From NCBI GenBank assembly GCA_947499955.1, contig CANMQI010000002.1, positions 372,001 to 436,000 of the forward strand: a stretch of DNA of 64,000 nucleotides. The letters are read 5' to 3'. Source of the stretch: an uncultured Granulosicoccus sp. (GTDB lineage Bacteria; Pseudomonadota; Gammaproteobacteria; Granulosicoccales; Granulosicoccaceae). The notes beneath the pieces were generated by a model that had not been told where the DNA came from, ran no database searches, and saw only the letters and a list, made by a program, of their open reading frames with translations. Shown piece after piece: positions 35,738 to 44,487 of this stretch (position 1 is its first letter; each line of letters opens with the position of its first letter). The translations under genes were made by a program, and so were the position numbers.

Positions 35738-36940
35738 TTGACACTCCTTGAAAGCAATGACGTCGGTGATCTGTTCCAATCACTCGAACTGCCTTGTGGC
35801 GTGGTTCTGAAGAACCGTATCGTTAAATCGGCCATGTCCGATTCCCTCGGCGATGGTTGCGGTAATCCCACTGATGCACAGATACGGCTGTATGAACGCT
35901 GGGCCGATGGCGGTGTGGCGGCATCGATTATCGGCGAGGTTCAAGGTACACCGCACTATGCCGAAAAGCCGGGAAATCTTGTCTTGCATCAGGACGCCGA
36001 TCTGGCCCGCTTCGAAGAGCTGGCACGACGAGGTTCAGCCGACGGCACACAGCTATGGCTGCAACTGGGCCATGCGGGGGCAATGGCCCACCCGCCGGTC
36101 AGTACACCGAAGGGGCCGAGCGCCATCGATATTCCCGGTCTGACTTGCGAGGCTCTGACACTTCAGGAGATCGAGGCGCTGCCTGCCGAGTTCGCTCGCA
36201 CGGCGTCTCTGGCGCAACAACTCGGCTTCGGTGGCGTGCAGATACACGCAGCCCATGGCTTTCTGCTGAGTCAGTTTCTCTCGCCACTGTTCAACCAACG
36301 AGATGATGCCTATGGCGGATCTCTGGCGTCACGCATGCGACTCTTGCTGGAAGTGGTGCAGGCAGTACGCGACGCCGTTGATCCGGGCTTTGTGGTGGCG
36401 GTGAAACTGAACGCAACGGATCAGCTGGAAGGAGGCTTTGCAGAAAAGGAGTCTCTCGAGGTGGTCGCCGCATTGGATGAAACCGGTATCGATCTGATCG
36501 ATATCAGCGGTGGCACCTATTTCCCGGGTGCCAAATCTGCCTCCGACAGTGCGGGTTCCGGTCCTTGTTTTCTCGACTTCGCAGTGCAGGCGCGGCAACG
36601 GACCAGCAAGCCCTTGATGGCGACCGGTGGCTTCAAGACGCGACAGCAGGTTGTCGATGCGCTGCGGTCGGGTCACGTGGATCTGGCCGGTATTGCGCGA
36701 GGGTTCGTGCTGGATACAGGCCTGCCGAATAACTGGCGATCGAAGATTGCTGTCGACCCGGAATTTCCGCGTTTCTCATCTCCTCCCGTGGGGGGCATCA
36801 CGGCGTGGTACACCATGCGATTGACACAAGTGGGTGAGGGTCGGGAAACCGCCGAGAGACCGGATCTGGACGCGGCTGTCCGCGATTACGATGAACGCGA
36901 CAGACTTCGGGCGGACAAATGGATACAGCGTTTTTCCTGA
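35738..36940 (+). CDS. NADH:flavin oxidoreductase, Old Yellow Enzyme family
   Basis: A 400-residue FMN-dependent ene-reductase-type TIM barrel. Motifs include LKNRIVKSAMSD near residues 23-34, QLWLQLGHAGAMA near 105, the IHAAHGFLLSQFLSPLFNQRDDAYGGS motif in the middle, given here in part (HAAHGFLLSQFLSP near 170), and TGGFKTRQQV near 300. There is no C-terminal 2,4-dienoyl-CoA-reductase half. The start is TTG at 35738. Substrate unknown. Confidence 0.85.
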   Translation: MTLLESNDVGDLFQSLELPCGVVLKNRIVKSAMSDSLGDGCGNPTDAQIRLYERWADGGVAASIIGEVQGTPHYAEKPGNLVLHQDADLARFEELARRGSADGTQLWLQLGHAGAMAHPPVSTPKGPSAIDIPGLTCEALTLQEIEALPAEFARTASLAQQLGFGGVQIHAAHGFLLSQFLSPLFNQRDDAYGGSLASRMRLLLEVVQAVRDAVDPGFVVAVKLNATDQLEGGFAEKESLEVVAALDETGIDLIDISGGTYFPGAKSASDSAGSGPCFLDFAVQARQRTSKPLMATGGFKTRQQVVDALRSGHVDLAGIARGFVLDTGLPNNWRSKIAVDPEFPRFSSPPVGGITAWYTMRLTQVGEGRETAERPDLDAAVRDYDERDRLRADKWIQRFS

Positions 36941-37056
36941 GGTGCCGGACAAGTGCGAACAGTGGCGTTGGTTTTCCCGGCAGGAGATGCCGGGAAATCG
37001 GCTCAGGCCATTGCAGTCATTGTTCGATCAAGGGTATCGACTGCCGTTGACTGCGC

Positions 37057-38079
37057 TCAGGCGCCACGCCGAGCCAGTTCCCGGCGGCGCTGGGTGAATT
37101 GCTCGTGTGATTGCTCCGTGCCATCGTGGAACGAGCCGAATACCTTGTCCCAAGGCACTTCCAGGCTGCCATAGTTGCATTCGAAGTAGCGATGGTGCAT
37201 CTGGTGGTGGAAATTGCCCAGAGCCATGGACCTCTTGTCCTTGACCAGCAAGCCTTCGAATCCGGCATGTGAGGTCGCCGCAGTCAGCGCCTGATGCTGC
37301 ATGTGAAACAGGATATGGATAGGGTGGGCGGCCACGATCCAATGGATCAGGACCGAGCTGAAGAACAGGACATGCTCGAGCGGGTGCATGGACAAGCCTG
37401 ACCAGGGGCCGATATTCGTATTCCGGTGATGCAGGGAGTGGGCGATCCTGTAAAGCGGTGGCCAGTGCAGAAGCCGGTGGATCCAGTAGAAGTGAAAGGA
37501 TATCCACAAGGGGGTGAGGAAGAACAGTGCGATGAACCACAGGGGGTTCTGCGTCCACGGCAGCAGCGGAGCGTAGCCGTTGGCCATGGCCCAGAGCATC
37601 AGGACTTCAAAGGCGGTCCAGAAGACGACACCACTGCCCAGCGTCCAGAACATGTTGTCACGCAACTGGCTGTTCAGAGTGAACCGGCTTCCCCGGGCTT
37701 TCAGTTCCTCGGGGTTGAATTTCAGTTTGTTACCTTGTGTCTTGCGGGTATGCAGGAAGAAGTGCAGGCCGCCGGCGACGATGACAATCAGCGCCGTATT
37801 GCGCAGGAACATCAGCGCAATCCAGGAGAACTCCAGATTCTTCGTGACTGCCAGTGAAGGTTGACAGTAGTACCAGGTCAGAACGGCCAGGGCGGCGATG
37901 ATCACATTTTCTCCAAGCACCAGCCAGCGAGCGGCAAACCAGCGGCCGATACCTGCCGGATCGGGAGGCCAGTGAAAGAGCGGTGAGGTCTGAATCGCCC
38001 CGTCGGGCCGGTAGTGCCATTGTCTGGAAAATCGGCTCTGTGAAGCCTTGCCTTTGCCTGTCGACGTATCGTGACTCAC
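37057..38079 (-). CDS. Sterol desaturase / fatty acid hydroxylase family protein
   Basis: A 340-residue membrane di-iron oxygenase. The three histidine clusters are visible: HFYWIHRLLH near residues 196-205, HSLHHRNTN near 213-221 and a last cluster HHQMHHRYFE near 307-316. Four hydrophobic helices flank them. Members hydroxylate or desaturate sterols, carotenoids, fatty acids or other lipids. The gene is divergent from a truncated LysR gene, with a 72-110 bp control region between them. Confidence 0.87.
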   Translation of the reverse strand: MSHDTSTGKGKASQSRFSRQWHYRPDGAIQTSPLFHWPPDPAGIGRWFAARWLVLGENVIIAALAVLTWYYCQPSLAVTKNLEFSWIALMFLRNTALIVIVAGGLHFFLHTRKTQGNKLKFNPEELKARGSRFTLNSQLRDNMFWTLGSGVVFWTAFEVLMLWAMANGYAPLLPWTQNPLWFIALFFLTPLWISFHFYWIHRLLHWPPLYRIAHSLHHRNTNIGPWSGLSMHPLEHVLFFSSVLIHWIVAAHPIHILFHMQHQALTAATSHAGFEGLLVKDKRSMALGNFHHQMHHRYFECNYGSLEVPWDKVFGSFHDGTEQSHEQFTQRRRELARRGA

Positions 38080-38189
38080 GTTCCTTGCTCCCTGGTAGAG
38101 ACTCTACGAAACAGAGTGCCGAATTCTTGATGATTTGAAAAACAGATTATTTGAATCATAATCCTCTGAAAATCAGAGGAAGTGTCGCG

Positions 38190-38720
38190 ATGCGATTATC
38201 CATCAAGGCCATGCACTACTTTCTGACCGCTGTCGATCGTTGCTCCATCGTACAGGCGGCGCAGGAGAGGAACGTGGTGCCGTCGGCCATTGCAACGGCC
38301 ATTGATGCCGTGGAAGATGAATTCGGTCTGAAGCTCGTTCAACGTTTTCCAGCCAAGGGCATTCAACCGACCGCTGCCGGCATCATCATCGCGCAGAAGA
38401 TTCGTCGCCTGATCGAAGAATATGATGACCTGATCATTGGCGGTAATGAACTGCGTGATGCGCTGTCGGGGAAGCTGTCCATTGGTTATTACGCACCCAT
38501 GGCACCGGCTTTCCTGCCTGCGACGCTGGCGCCATTGATGCAGGACAATCCGGGAATCAGATTGCAATGCATCGAGTGCAATGACGAAAGCGCGCAACTC
38601 GGACTGCTTGATGGCACCTTCGATGTCATCGTGTTCGTCTCCGACAGTGTGCATCTGGGTGTCAGCTGCGACACACTGATTGAAGCGCCACCTTACCTGC
38701 TGGTGCCGCCGACTCATTAG
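38190..38720 (+). pseudogene. Truncated LysR-type regulator
   Basis: The 176-residue reading starts MRLSIKAMHYFLTAVDRCSIVQAA, a normal LysR winged helix-turn-helix, and goes on into the effector domain (LSIGYYAPMAPAFLPATL, then LLDGTFDVIVF). It stops at PYLLVPPTH, where family members continue for about 110 more residues. The stop overlaps by 3 bases the stop of the convergent metallopeptidase gene, so the rest has been lost, probably by deletion. DNA binding may survive but normal effector response is unlikely. An in-frame extension upstream to 38151 exists. Confidence 0.75.
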
Positions 38721-39238
38721 AGGCTCTGACCGGCGTCCAGCAGCAACAGATACAACCTTACATCGAGTTCCAGCTGATGGTAGCCGGGCTCCATGTGGCA
38801 GCAGAGCTGGTAGAAGGCCTTGTTGTGATCCTGCTCTTTGAAGTGGGCAAGTTCATGGACGACGATCATGCGCAGGAAGTCGGTGGGTGTGTTCTTGAAC
38901 AGGGCAGCGATACGAATCTCGTTCCTGCCCTTGAGCTTGCCACCGTGCGCTCGGCTGATGCGGGTATGCGTGCCCAATGCATTGCTGACGGTATCCAGAC
39001 GATCATCATAGAGGGCCTTGTTCAGCGGCTTGCTCCGCTTCAGGTAGCGCTCCTTCAGTTCCGCGGTGAAACTGTAGAGCGCATCATCGTTATTGTATTG
39101 ATGACGGTCCGTGTATTTGCCGCGCAGATAATCCCCCAGGCGATCCTCGCTGAGCAATTGTCTGACCTGTTGCACCACGCCCGGTGGGTAATGGGCGATG
39201 GTGCGTAGCCTGCCTTTTTCCGTAGGCTTGTCGCTCAT
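38717..39238 (-). CDS. YgjP-like metallopeptidase domain protein
   Basis: A 173-residue protein of the DUF45/YgjP-like family. Zinc-binding HELAHFKEQDH is near residues 127-137 (HExxH plus a downstream His), followed by AFYQLCCHMEPGY. The N-terminal half is not the usual beta-rich YgjP domain. A second, more standard member lies at 50926-51684. Target unknown. Confidence 0.8.
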   Translation of the reverse strand: MSDKPTEKGRLRTIAHYPPGVVQQVRQLLSEDRLGDYLRGKYTDRHQYNNDDALYSFTAELKERYLKRSKPLNKALYDDRLDTVSNALGTHTRISRAHGGKLKGRNEIRIAALFKNTPTDFLRMIVVHELAHFKEQDHNKAFYQLCCHMEPGYHQLELDVRLYLLLLDAGQSL

Positions 39239-39387
39239 GTGTTCTCGACCTCAGACAAGAAAAATCCACGCACGGTGAGAGTGGGACAGCATCGACGCTG
39301 CTACCTGACAGATGGTAGCTGTGCCAGTGCGCTGACCCACACAGTACAAGGTGCTTGGTCACGAATCAGCCTTGCCATCCGGCAACA

Positions 39388-39412
39388 GGCGGGAAAGGGC
39401 TTTTGTCCCGCC
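39388..39412. terminator. Hairpin after denD
   Basis: GGCGGGA (39388-39394) pairs with TCCCGCC (39406-39412) with an 11-nt loop, 25-50 bp beyond the denD stop on the minus strand. No T-run follows, so termination strength is doubtful. The rest of 39239-39436 shows no gene. Confidence 0.35.
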
Positions 39413-39436
39413 GCAGCCAGTGGAGGCCCGAACGAT

Positions 39437-40426
39437 TCAGCTTGCCGGCATCTCGTCTTCCAGGTACACCCGGATGATTTCGTCGAAGGAGGATTCAGCC
39501 TCGAACCCCAGGGCAATGGCACGCGCCGGATCAAAGTCTTCGGCCCAGTTGGCGACGATGCCCCGGATCACGGCATCCGGTTCACGCTTGATCAGTTTCA
39601 CCGCATCGCTGCCGACCACACGCTCGAGTGATTCGATCTGCTGCGCGACGGTGGCGCTCAAGCCCGGCAGGTTGATGTTGCAGCGCGAGCCCATGTCTTC
39701 TCGTGTCAGTGAGGCGGACTTGATCAGAAAGCCGATGGCCGCTCTGGGGCTGGCAAACCAGTGACGCACGGTATCGTCAACCGGCAACACGGCCGGTATG
39801 CCATTGATGGGTTCGCGCAGGATGTTGGAAAAGAAGCCGGAGGCTGCAAGGTTGGGTTTGCCCGGACGGATGCAGATGGTCGGCAGACGCAAGCCGATAC
39901 CCTGCAGAAAGCCGCGTCGGTTGTAATCCGCCAGCAGCAGTTCGCAGATGGCCTTCTGCGTTCCATAGCTGGTCATGGGGGCGTGCAGGAACTCGTCGTG
40001 AATCTTGTCCGGAAATGGCGCGCCATACACGGCAATAGACGAGGTGAAGATGAATTTGGGGGTATAACCGTTCTGTTCATGGCCGGCACGGATGGCTTCC
40101 AGCAGATCACGGGTGCCATCCAGATTGATGCGATATCCCTTGTCGAAATCCGCCTCGGCCTCGCCGGATACGATGGCAGCCAGATGGTAGATGACATCGG
40201 GCTGATCGCTGATCAGCTGCTCGGCAACGCCGCTCTGCGTCAAGTCGACTGCCTTGGTGTTGATGGTGATCGATGAAGCTTCATCAGCGGCCTTGACACC
40301 CGGTTCGATGATATCCACCAGTGACAGTTGCGTGATCTGATGACCGTCCAGCTGGCCGTCGTCCAACAGGCGTCGAGTCAGTTTTGCGCCAACCATGCCT
40401 GCAGCGCCAATGATGAGAATCTTCAT
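39437..40426 (-). CDS. denD: D-erythronate dehydrogenase DenD-like NAD-dependent epimerase/dehydratase
   Basis: A 329-residue extended short-chain dehydrogenase. The Rossmann motif GAAGMVGAKL is at residues 7-16, and the active-site Ser region FTSSIAVYG is near 125-133 with the Tyr/Lys pair YGTQKA near 150. It matches the DenD family, which oxidises D-erythronate to 2-oxo-tetronate. The partner genes for tetronate breakdown (kinase, aldolase, isomerase) are not adjacent, so the physiological substrate is less sure. Confidence 0.8.
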   Translation of the reverse strand: MKILIIGAAGMVGAKLTRRLLDDGQLDGHQITQLSLVDIIEPGVKAADEASSITINTKAVDLTQSGVAEQLISDQPDVIYHLAAIVSGEAEADFDKGYRINLDGTRDLLEAIRAGHEQNGYTPKFIFTSSIAVYGAPFPDKIHDEFLHAPMTSYGTQKAICELLLADYNRRGFLQGIGLRLPTICIRPGKPNLAASGFFSNILREPINGIPAVLPVDDTVRHWFASPRAAIGFLIKSASLTREDMGSRCNINLPGLSATVAQQIESLERVVGSDAVKLIKREPDAVIRGIVANWAEDFDPARAIALGFEAESSFDEIIRVYLEDEMPAS

Positions 40427-40555
40427 GAAACAAGATGCAGTTGTTTGTAGGGTTCACCAGAATACTACGGGCGAGCACCTTGTGCCGAATCCGTCAACGG
40501 GCGGGCTCCGGGGCGGGCGATGAGCGTCATGTCGGACAGGCATCGAGTCGAGCGA

Positions 40556-41236
40556 TCAGTCTCGCCCGACGATGCGCTCGGCCTTGGGGCGTTCATTCAG
40601 ATAATCGATGACCCGATGCAGATCCTCCAGCACCGTGTGGCCAAAGGCCCGGACTTCGGCATCCGGTTGTACCAGGGAGGGAATCTGAATGACCTGCATG
40701 CCGGCCGACAGAGCCGCTCTGACCCCGTTGGGTGAATCCTCCAGCGCCAGGCAATGCGCCGGATCGACGCCAAGTCGATGAGCGGCCTTCAGGTAGATAT
40801 CGGGCGAGGGTTTGCCGTGGGTGACCTGGTCGCCGCCGGTGACATGACGGAAGCGATGCAGAATGCCGGACATCTCCAGTTTGCTGGTGGCGTGATCGGT
40901 TCGCGTCGATGTGGCCACCGACTTGGGCATGTCGATGTGTTCCAGATGATCCAGCAGCGCCGTCACCCCTGTCATCAGTGGAACCGCGGTACTGGTCTGT
41001 TCGACGTACAGACCCATCCAGGTCTTCATGAAGTGATCCACCTCGATATGCGCCGGCAAGGTCTCCTGCAGGATGATCTGCGAGGTCTCATCGGTGGTAC
41101 CCAGCAGACGCAGATACAACGCGAACTGTTCCCCCAGTTCATGCCGGTCACAGACGCTTTGAAAGGTGCTCAGTGCAATGCGTTCGCTGTCGATCAGCAA
41201 ACCATCCATATCGAAAATCGTTGCGGCTATCGGCAT
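40556..41236 (-). CDS. HAD-superfamily hydrolase (subfamily IA)
   Basis: A 226-residue phosphatase or phosphomutase. Motif I is FDMDGLLIDSE (nucleophile Asp9, acid/base Asp11), motif II is the Ser in VATSTRT near 109, motif III is the Lys in THGKPSPDIY near 146 and motif IV is LEDSPNG near 169. The cap is C1 type. It resembles sugar-phosphate phosphatases and beta-phosphoglucomutase relatives. It stands next to DenD but with a 129-bp gap. Confidence 0.88.
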   Translation of the reverse strand: MPIAATIFDMDGLLIDSERIALSTFQSVCDRHELGEQFALYLRLLGTTDETSQIILQETLPAHIEVDHFMKTWMGLYVEQTSTAVPLMTGVTALLDHLEHIDMPKSVATSTRTDHATSKLEMSGILHRFRHVTGGDQVTHGKPSPDIYLKAAHRLGVDPAHCLALEDSPNGVRAALSAGMQVIQIPSLVQPDAEVRAFGHTVLEDLHRVIDYLNERPKAERIVGRD

Positions 41237-41326
41237 TGGGTGCTCACGGGGCGGCTACTGACTGGTACAGGTGGTCGATGGTACCGTGGCGCCTGTCCTG
41301 ATAGAAGCTGGAATTGCCCACCACTC

Positions 41327-42025
41327 ATGAACGATCATGTTTCCTATGAAGCCGCGACCAGCGTGTCGGATGCCGTTGCCACACGCCGCTCCCTGCGAGC
41401 CTTTCTGCCTGAGCCGATTCCCCGGCAGATGCTGGAGTCCTTGCTGGAGAAGGCGGCACGCGCGCCCAGTGGTACCAATATGCAGCCATGGAAGAATTAT
41501 GTGCTGACCGGCGAGAGTCGACAGCGGCTGTGCACGGCTGTGTGTGCCGCCTTCGACGATCCGGCTGTCGAGGGTGCCAGTGAAGTCGAATACTACCCGG
41601 CGAAGTGGTTCGATCCGTATCTGTCCCGACGCCGGCAGGTGGGTTGGAGCCTGTACGGTCTGCTGGGCATCGGCAAGGGGGACCGGGAGCGAACCCATGC
41701 GCAGCATCGCCGCAATTTCCAGTTCTTCGATGCACCGGTGGGCCTGATCTTCACCGTAGACCGGAAACTGGCGACCGGCAGCTGGCTGGACTACGGCATG
41801 TATCTGGAGAATCTGATGCTGCTGGCCCGCGAGCAGGGCTTGCATACCTGCCCGCAGGCGGCCTGGGCGGATTATCACACCGTGATACGGCGCGAACTGT
41901 CCTTGCATGACGACGAGATCGTGCTGTGTGGCATGGCTCTGGGCCATGCGGATCCTGATGCCATCGAGAACTCTCTGGTGACGGAACGCGTGCCGCTGGC
42001 AGATAACACGACATTTCTGGACTGA
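41327..42025 (+). CDS. Nitroreductase family protein
   Basis: A 232-residue FMN-dependent oxidoreductase. The FMN-phosphate-binding start is RRSLRAFLPEPI near residues 18-29, followed by AARAPSGTNMQPW near 43, and LVLCGMALGHAD near 207 is the C-terminal FMN contact region. The ATG at 41327 is chosen because the family fold begins right after it; an open frame extends far upstream without coding character. Substrate unknown. Confidence 0.88.
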   Translation: MNDHVSYEAATSVSDAVATRRSLRAFLPEPIPRQMLESLLEKAARAPSGTNMQPWKNYVLTGESRQRLCTAVCAAFDDPAVEGASEVEYYPAKWFDPYLSRRRQVGWSLYGLLGIGKGDRERTHAQHRRNFQFFDAPVGLIFTVDRKLATGSWLDYGMYLENLMLLAREQGLHTCPQAAWADYHTVIRRELSLHDDEIVLCGMALGHADPDAIENSLVTERVPLADNTTFLD

Positions 42026-42073
42026 CTGACCATCCGATACGGACTGAGTGCTTGAGCGAGGGGAGTATCCAAT

Positions 42074-42307
42074 ATGATCGAATTCAGCAAGGAAGAGACC
42101 GAGCGGCTGACGCGCAAGATTCAGCTGTATTTCAACGATGAACTGGATCAGGAAATCGGTCAGTTCCCCGCGCGGTTTCTACTCGATTTCTTCAGCGAGG
42201 AGATCGGTCCCTATTATTACAATCGCGGTCTGATGGACGCGCAGCAGGTACTGGAAACGCGTTTGTCCGAGGCCATTTACGAACTGGAAAAACCGATCAG
42301 GGAATGA
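42074..42307 (+). CDS. DUF2164 family small protein
   Basis: A 77-residue acidic protein reading MIEFSKEETERLTRKIQLYF at the start and EIGPYYYNRGLMDAQ in the middle, the recognisable DUF2164 pattern. Good ribosome-binding sequence (GAGGGGAGTATCCAAT) precedes the ATG. It is predicted cytoplasmic and helical. No function is known to me. Confidence 0.88.
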   Translation: MIEFSKEETERLTRKIQLYFNDELDQEIGQFPARFLLDFFSEEIGPYYYNRGLMDAQQVLETRLSEAIYELEKPIRE

Positions 42308-42354
42308 GCGGTAGTGGTATCGTAAGCGTTTCAAACGAAGCAGGATAGAACCTC

Positions 42355-43506
42355 ATGAGCGGACTTCTGGACAACGTTGATCCTGACGGCATGCTGGAGT
42401 ATTCGGTTGTCTATACGGATCGCTCCGTCAACCACATGTCGGCGCAGTTTCAGCAGGCGATGCGAGACATTCATCAGACGCTGACGGATGTCTATTCGGC
42501 GCATCGGGCCATCGTGGTTCCGGGCAGTGGCAGTTCGGGCATGGAAGCGGTAGCTCGCCAGCTGTGCAAGGACAAGCGTTGCCTGGTCATTCGCAACGGC
42601 TGGTTCAGTTTTCGCTGGTCGCAGATCTTCGATGCGGGCAACATTCCAGCCACGCATGATGTGATCAAGGCACAGCAGGTCGAAGAGGGCCCACAGTCGC
42701 CTTTCGCACCTGCTGCCATTGACGATGTGGTCGCGGCCATTGCCCGCGACAAACCCGATGTGGTCTGTGCACCGCATGTGGAAACCTCGGCCGGTCTGAT
42801 TCTGCCGGACGATTACCTGAAGGCCGTTGCCGATGCCGTGCACGCCTATGGTGGTTTGCTCGTGCTGGACTGCATCGCGTCAGGCACCATCTGGGTGGAC
42901 ATGGAAGCGCTGGGCGTTGACGTGCTGGTGTCCGCACCTCAGAAAGGCTGGAGCGGTTCTCCCTGTGCCGGTCTGGTGATGCTCAGCCAGCGGGCCTATG
43001 CGGCGATGCAGGAGACCAGCAGCGACAGTTTCACGCTGGACCTGAAGAAGTGGTCACAGATCATGGAAGCGTATCTCGATGGCAAGCATGCCTATCACGC
43101 CACCATGCCGACCGACGGTCTGATCGTGTTCAGGAATGTCATGAACGAGATTGCGGGTATGGGTTTTGCCACGGTCAAGGAGCGTCAGGCGGAACTGGGT
43201 CAGCGCGTCAGGGCACTGCTGGCCGAGGCCGGGTTCATCAGTGTCGCGGCCGAAGGCTTTCAGGCACCCGGTGTGGCGGTGTACTACACGGACAACGACG
43301 AGATTCATACCGGCAAGGCCTTTGCCGCAGCCGGCATGCAGATAGCGGCAGGTGTGCCGTTGCAGGTCGATGAGCCTGCAGGCTTCAAGACCTTTCGCAT
43401 CGGGCTTTTCGGGGTGGACAAGCTGGCTGATGTGGATGCTGCGGTCGAGCGATTTGCCAAGGCTCTGGAACAGGTGCGTGCCAGTACGGAGCTGACCTCG
43501 GCCTGA
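42355..43506 (+). CDS. Class V aminotransferase (alanine/serine-glyoxylate type)
   Basis: A 383-residue PLP enzyme. The cofactor-binding region VLDCIASGTIWVDMEALGVD near residues 168-187 and the PLP lysine in SAPQKGWSG near 197 are intact. A GSGSSGMEAVARQL phosphate-binding element is near 57-70. Relatives use alanine or serine with glyoxylate, or phosphonate-derived substrates. It follows DUF2164 by 47 bp. The exact substrate is not shown by the sequence. Confidence 0.87.
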   Translation: MSGLLDNVDPDGMLEYSVVYTDRSVNHMSAQFQQAMRDIHQTLTDVYSAHRAIVVPGSGSSGMEAVARQLCKDKRCLVIRNGWFSFRWSQIFDAGNIPATHDVIKAQQVEEGPQSPFAPAAIDDVVAAIARDKPDVVCAPHVETSAGLILPDDYLKAVADAVHAYGGLLVLDCIASGTIWVDMEALGVDVLVSAPQKGWSGSPCAGLVMLSQRAYAAMQETSSDSFTLDLKKWSQIMEAYLDGKHAYHATMPTDGLIVFRNVMNEIAGMGFATVKERQAELGQRVRALLAEAGFISVAAEGFQAPGVAVYYTDNDEIHTGKAFAAAGMQIAAGVPLQVDEPAGFKTFRIGLFGVDKLADVDAAVERFAKALEQVRASTELTSA

Positions 43507-43545
43507 GCCCGGTCTGCCATCAGCACTGTCGCTCACCGCTAGCTC

Positions 43546-44460
43546 ATGTCAGATCAGACGCCTTTGCCTGACACCGAGTCTGCAGCTGAGCCGCAGACGG
43601 CAAGCGGACTTGCGTTCTGGCGCCGACGCCTGCAGGGCGGGTCTGCACTGATCCTGCTGGGCACGTTGCTGGCGGTGCTGCTGGCCTGCCTGCCGGTGAC
43701 CGACACTGTCGGTCAGTCGCACGTCGATGCGGCCTTCAAACGGGCGCTGGTCGGCTACGCGCTGGCCCGCGGCCTCAATGGCGTGATCTCGGTGGCTCAG
43801 GGCACCGAGATCGCCATTCAGCCAGCCGGGATCGGTCTGAACCTGACACCGGGTGAAATCCTGGACCCGGTCAATGATCTGGTCGAGCGCTTTTCGTGGA
43901 TCATGATGCTGGCCAGTAGTTCGCTGGGCGTGCAGAAGATACTGCTGTCGATGAGCGCCTGGCAAGGCCTGCTGCTGGCGGTCATCGTCACGGGGCTGGC
44001 TCTGTGCCTGTGCCTGCTTGTTCCTCGCCTGCAGATGGGGCGGCGGCTTGCACAGCGATTGTTTCTGTTCATGCTGTTGCTGCGCTTCATGATGCCGGTC
44101 ATCAGTATTGCCAATGACTGGGTCTATCGCACCTTTCTGGAAGCGGACTATGTCTCGGCCTCGGCCACGCTCAATGAAGCCCAGCAGGCCATCGGGCAGA
44201 TCAACGAAGAGGTCATGGTGGAAACGTCGGACGAACCGGTGTCGATGATGGAGCGCGCGCGGGCTCTGTACAACAATGCTGTGGCGCAGATGGATATCGA
44301 CCAGCGTCTTGATCGCTACAAGGATGCGGCCGAATCCATCAGCGAAAGCACCATACAGCTGGTGGTGGTCTTTCTGATGCAGACACTGGTCTTTCCGCTG
44401 GTCTTCCTGTTTGTCATGCTGGGCCTGATACGCCGGCTGGCGCGCCCCTGGAGTCGTTGA
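43546..44460 (+). CDS. Membrane protein of unknown function
   Basis: A 304-residue protein I do not recognise. A 25-residue polar N-terminus is followed by helix 1 (ALILLGTLLAVLLACLP), a periplasmic region of about 65 residues with VISVAQGTEIAIQPAGIGLNLTPGEILDP, helices 2-4 (about 110-190), a second loop with a heptad-like helix (210-260) and a last helix near 270-292, ending RRLARPWSR. The loop and coiled-coil-like segment suggest self-association. It follows the aminotransferase by 39 bp and ends in a hairpin shared with pncB. Confidence 0.75.
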   Translation: MSDQTPLPDTESAAEPQTASGLAFWRRRLQGGSALILLGTLLAVLLACLPVTDTVGQSHVDAAFKRALVGYALARGLNGVISVAQGTEIAIQPAGIGLNLTPGEILDPVNDLVERFSWIMMLASSSLGVQKILLSMSAWQGLLLAVIVTGLALCLCLLVPRLQMGRRLAQRLFLFMLLLRFMMPVISIANDWVYRTFLEADYVSASATLNEAQQAIGQINEEVMVETSDEPVSMMERARALYNNAVAQMDIDQRLDRYKDAAESISESTIQLVVVFLMQTLVFPLVFLFVMLGLIRRLARPWSR

Positions 44461-44474
44461 CACCACGACTCCAG
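44448..44474. terminator. Convergent-junction stem-loop
   Basis: CTGGAGTCG (44448-44456) and CGACTCCAG (44466-44474) form a perfect 9-bp stem around a 9-nt loop, spanning the last codons of the membrane-protein gene and the gap before the pncB stop. It lacks T-runs but is placed as a bidirectional terminator. Confidence 0.5.
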
Positions 44475-44487
44475 AAGCGATATCGAC

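Noticed and set aside
38717-39238. Toxin or phage lysis protein based on its small size next to a truncated regulator
   Set aside because: It has the HExxH zinc motif and later His of YgjP-like metallopeptidases and no toxin-antitoxin partner.
42327-42337. CGTTTCAAACG palindrome ahead of the class V aminotransferase gene as an operator
   Set aside because: Only five bases per arm; expected by chance in a window of this size.
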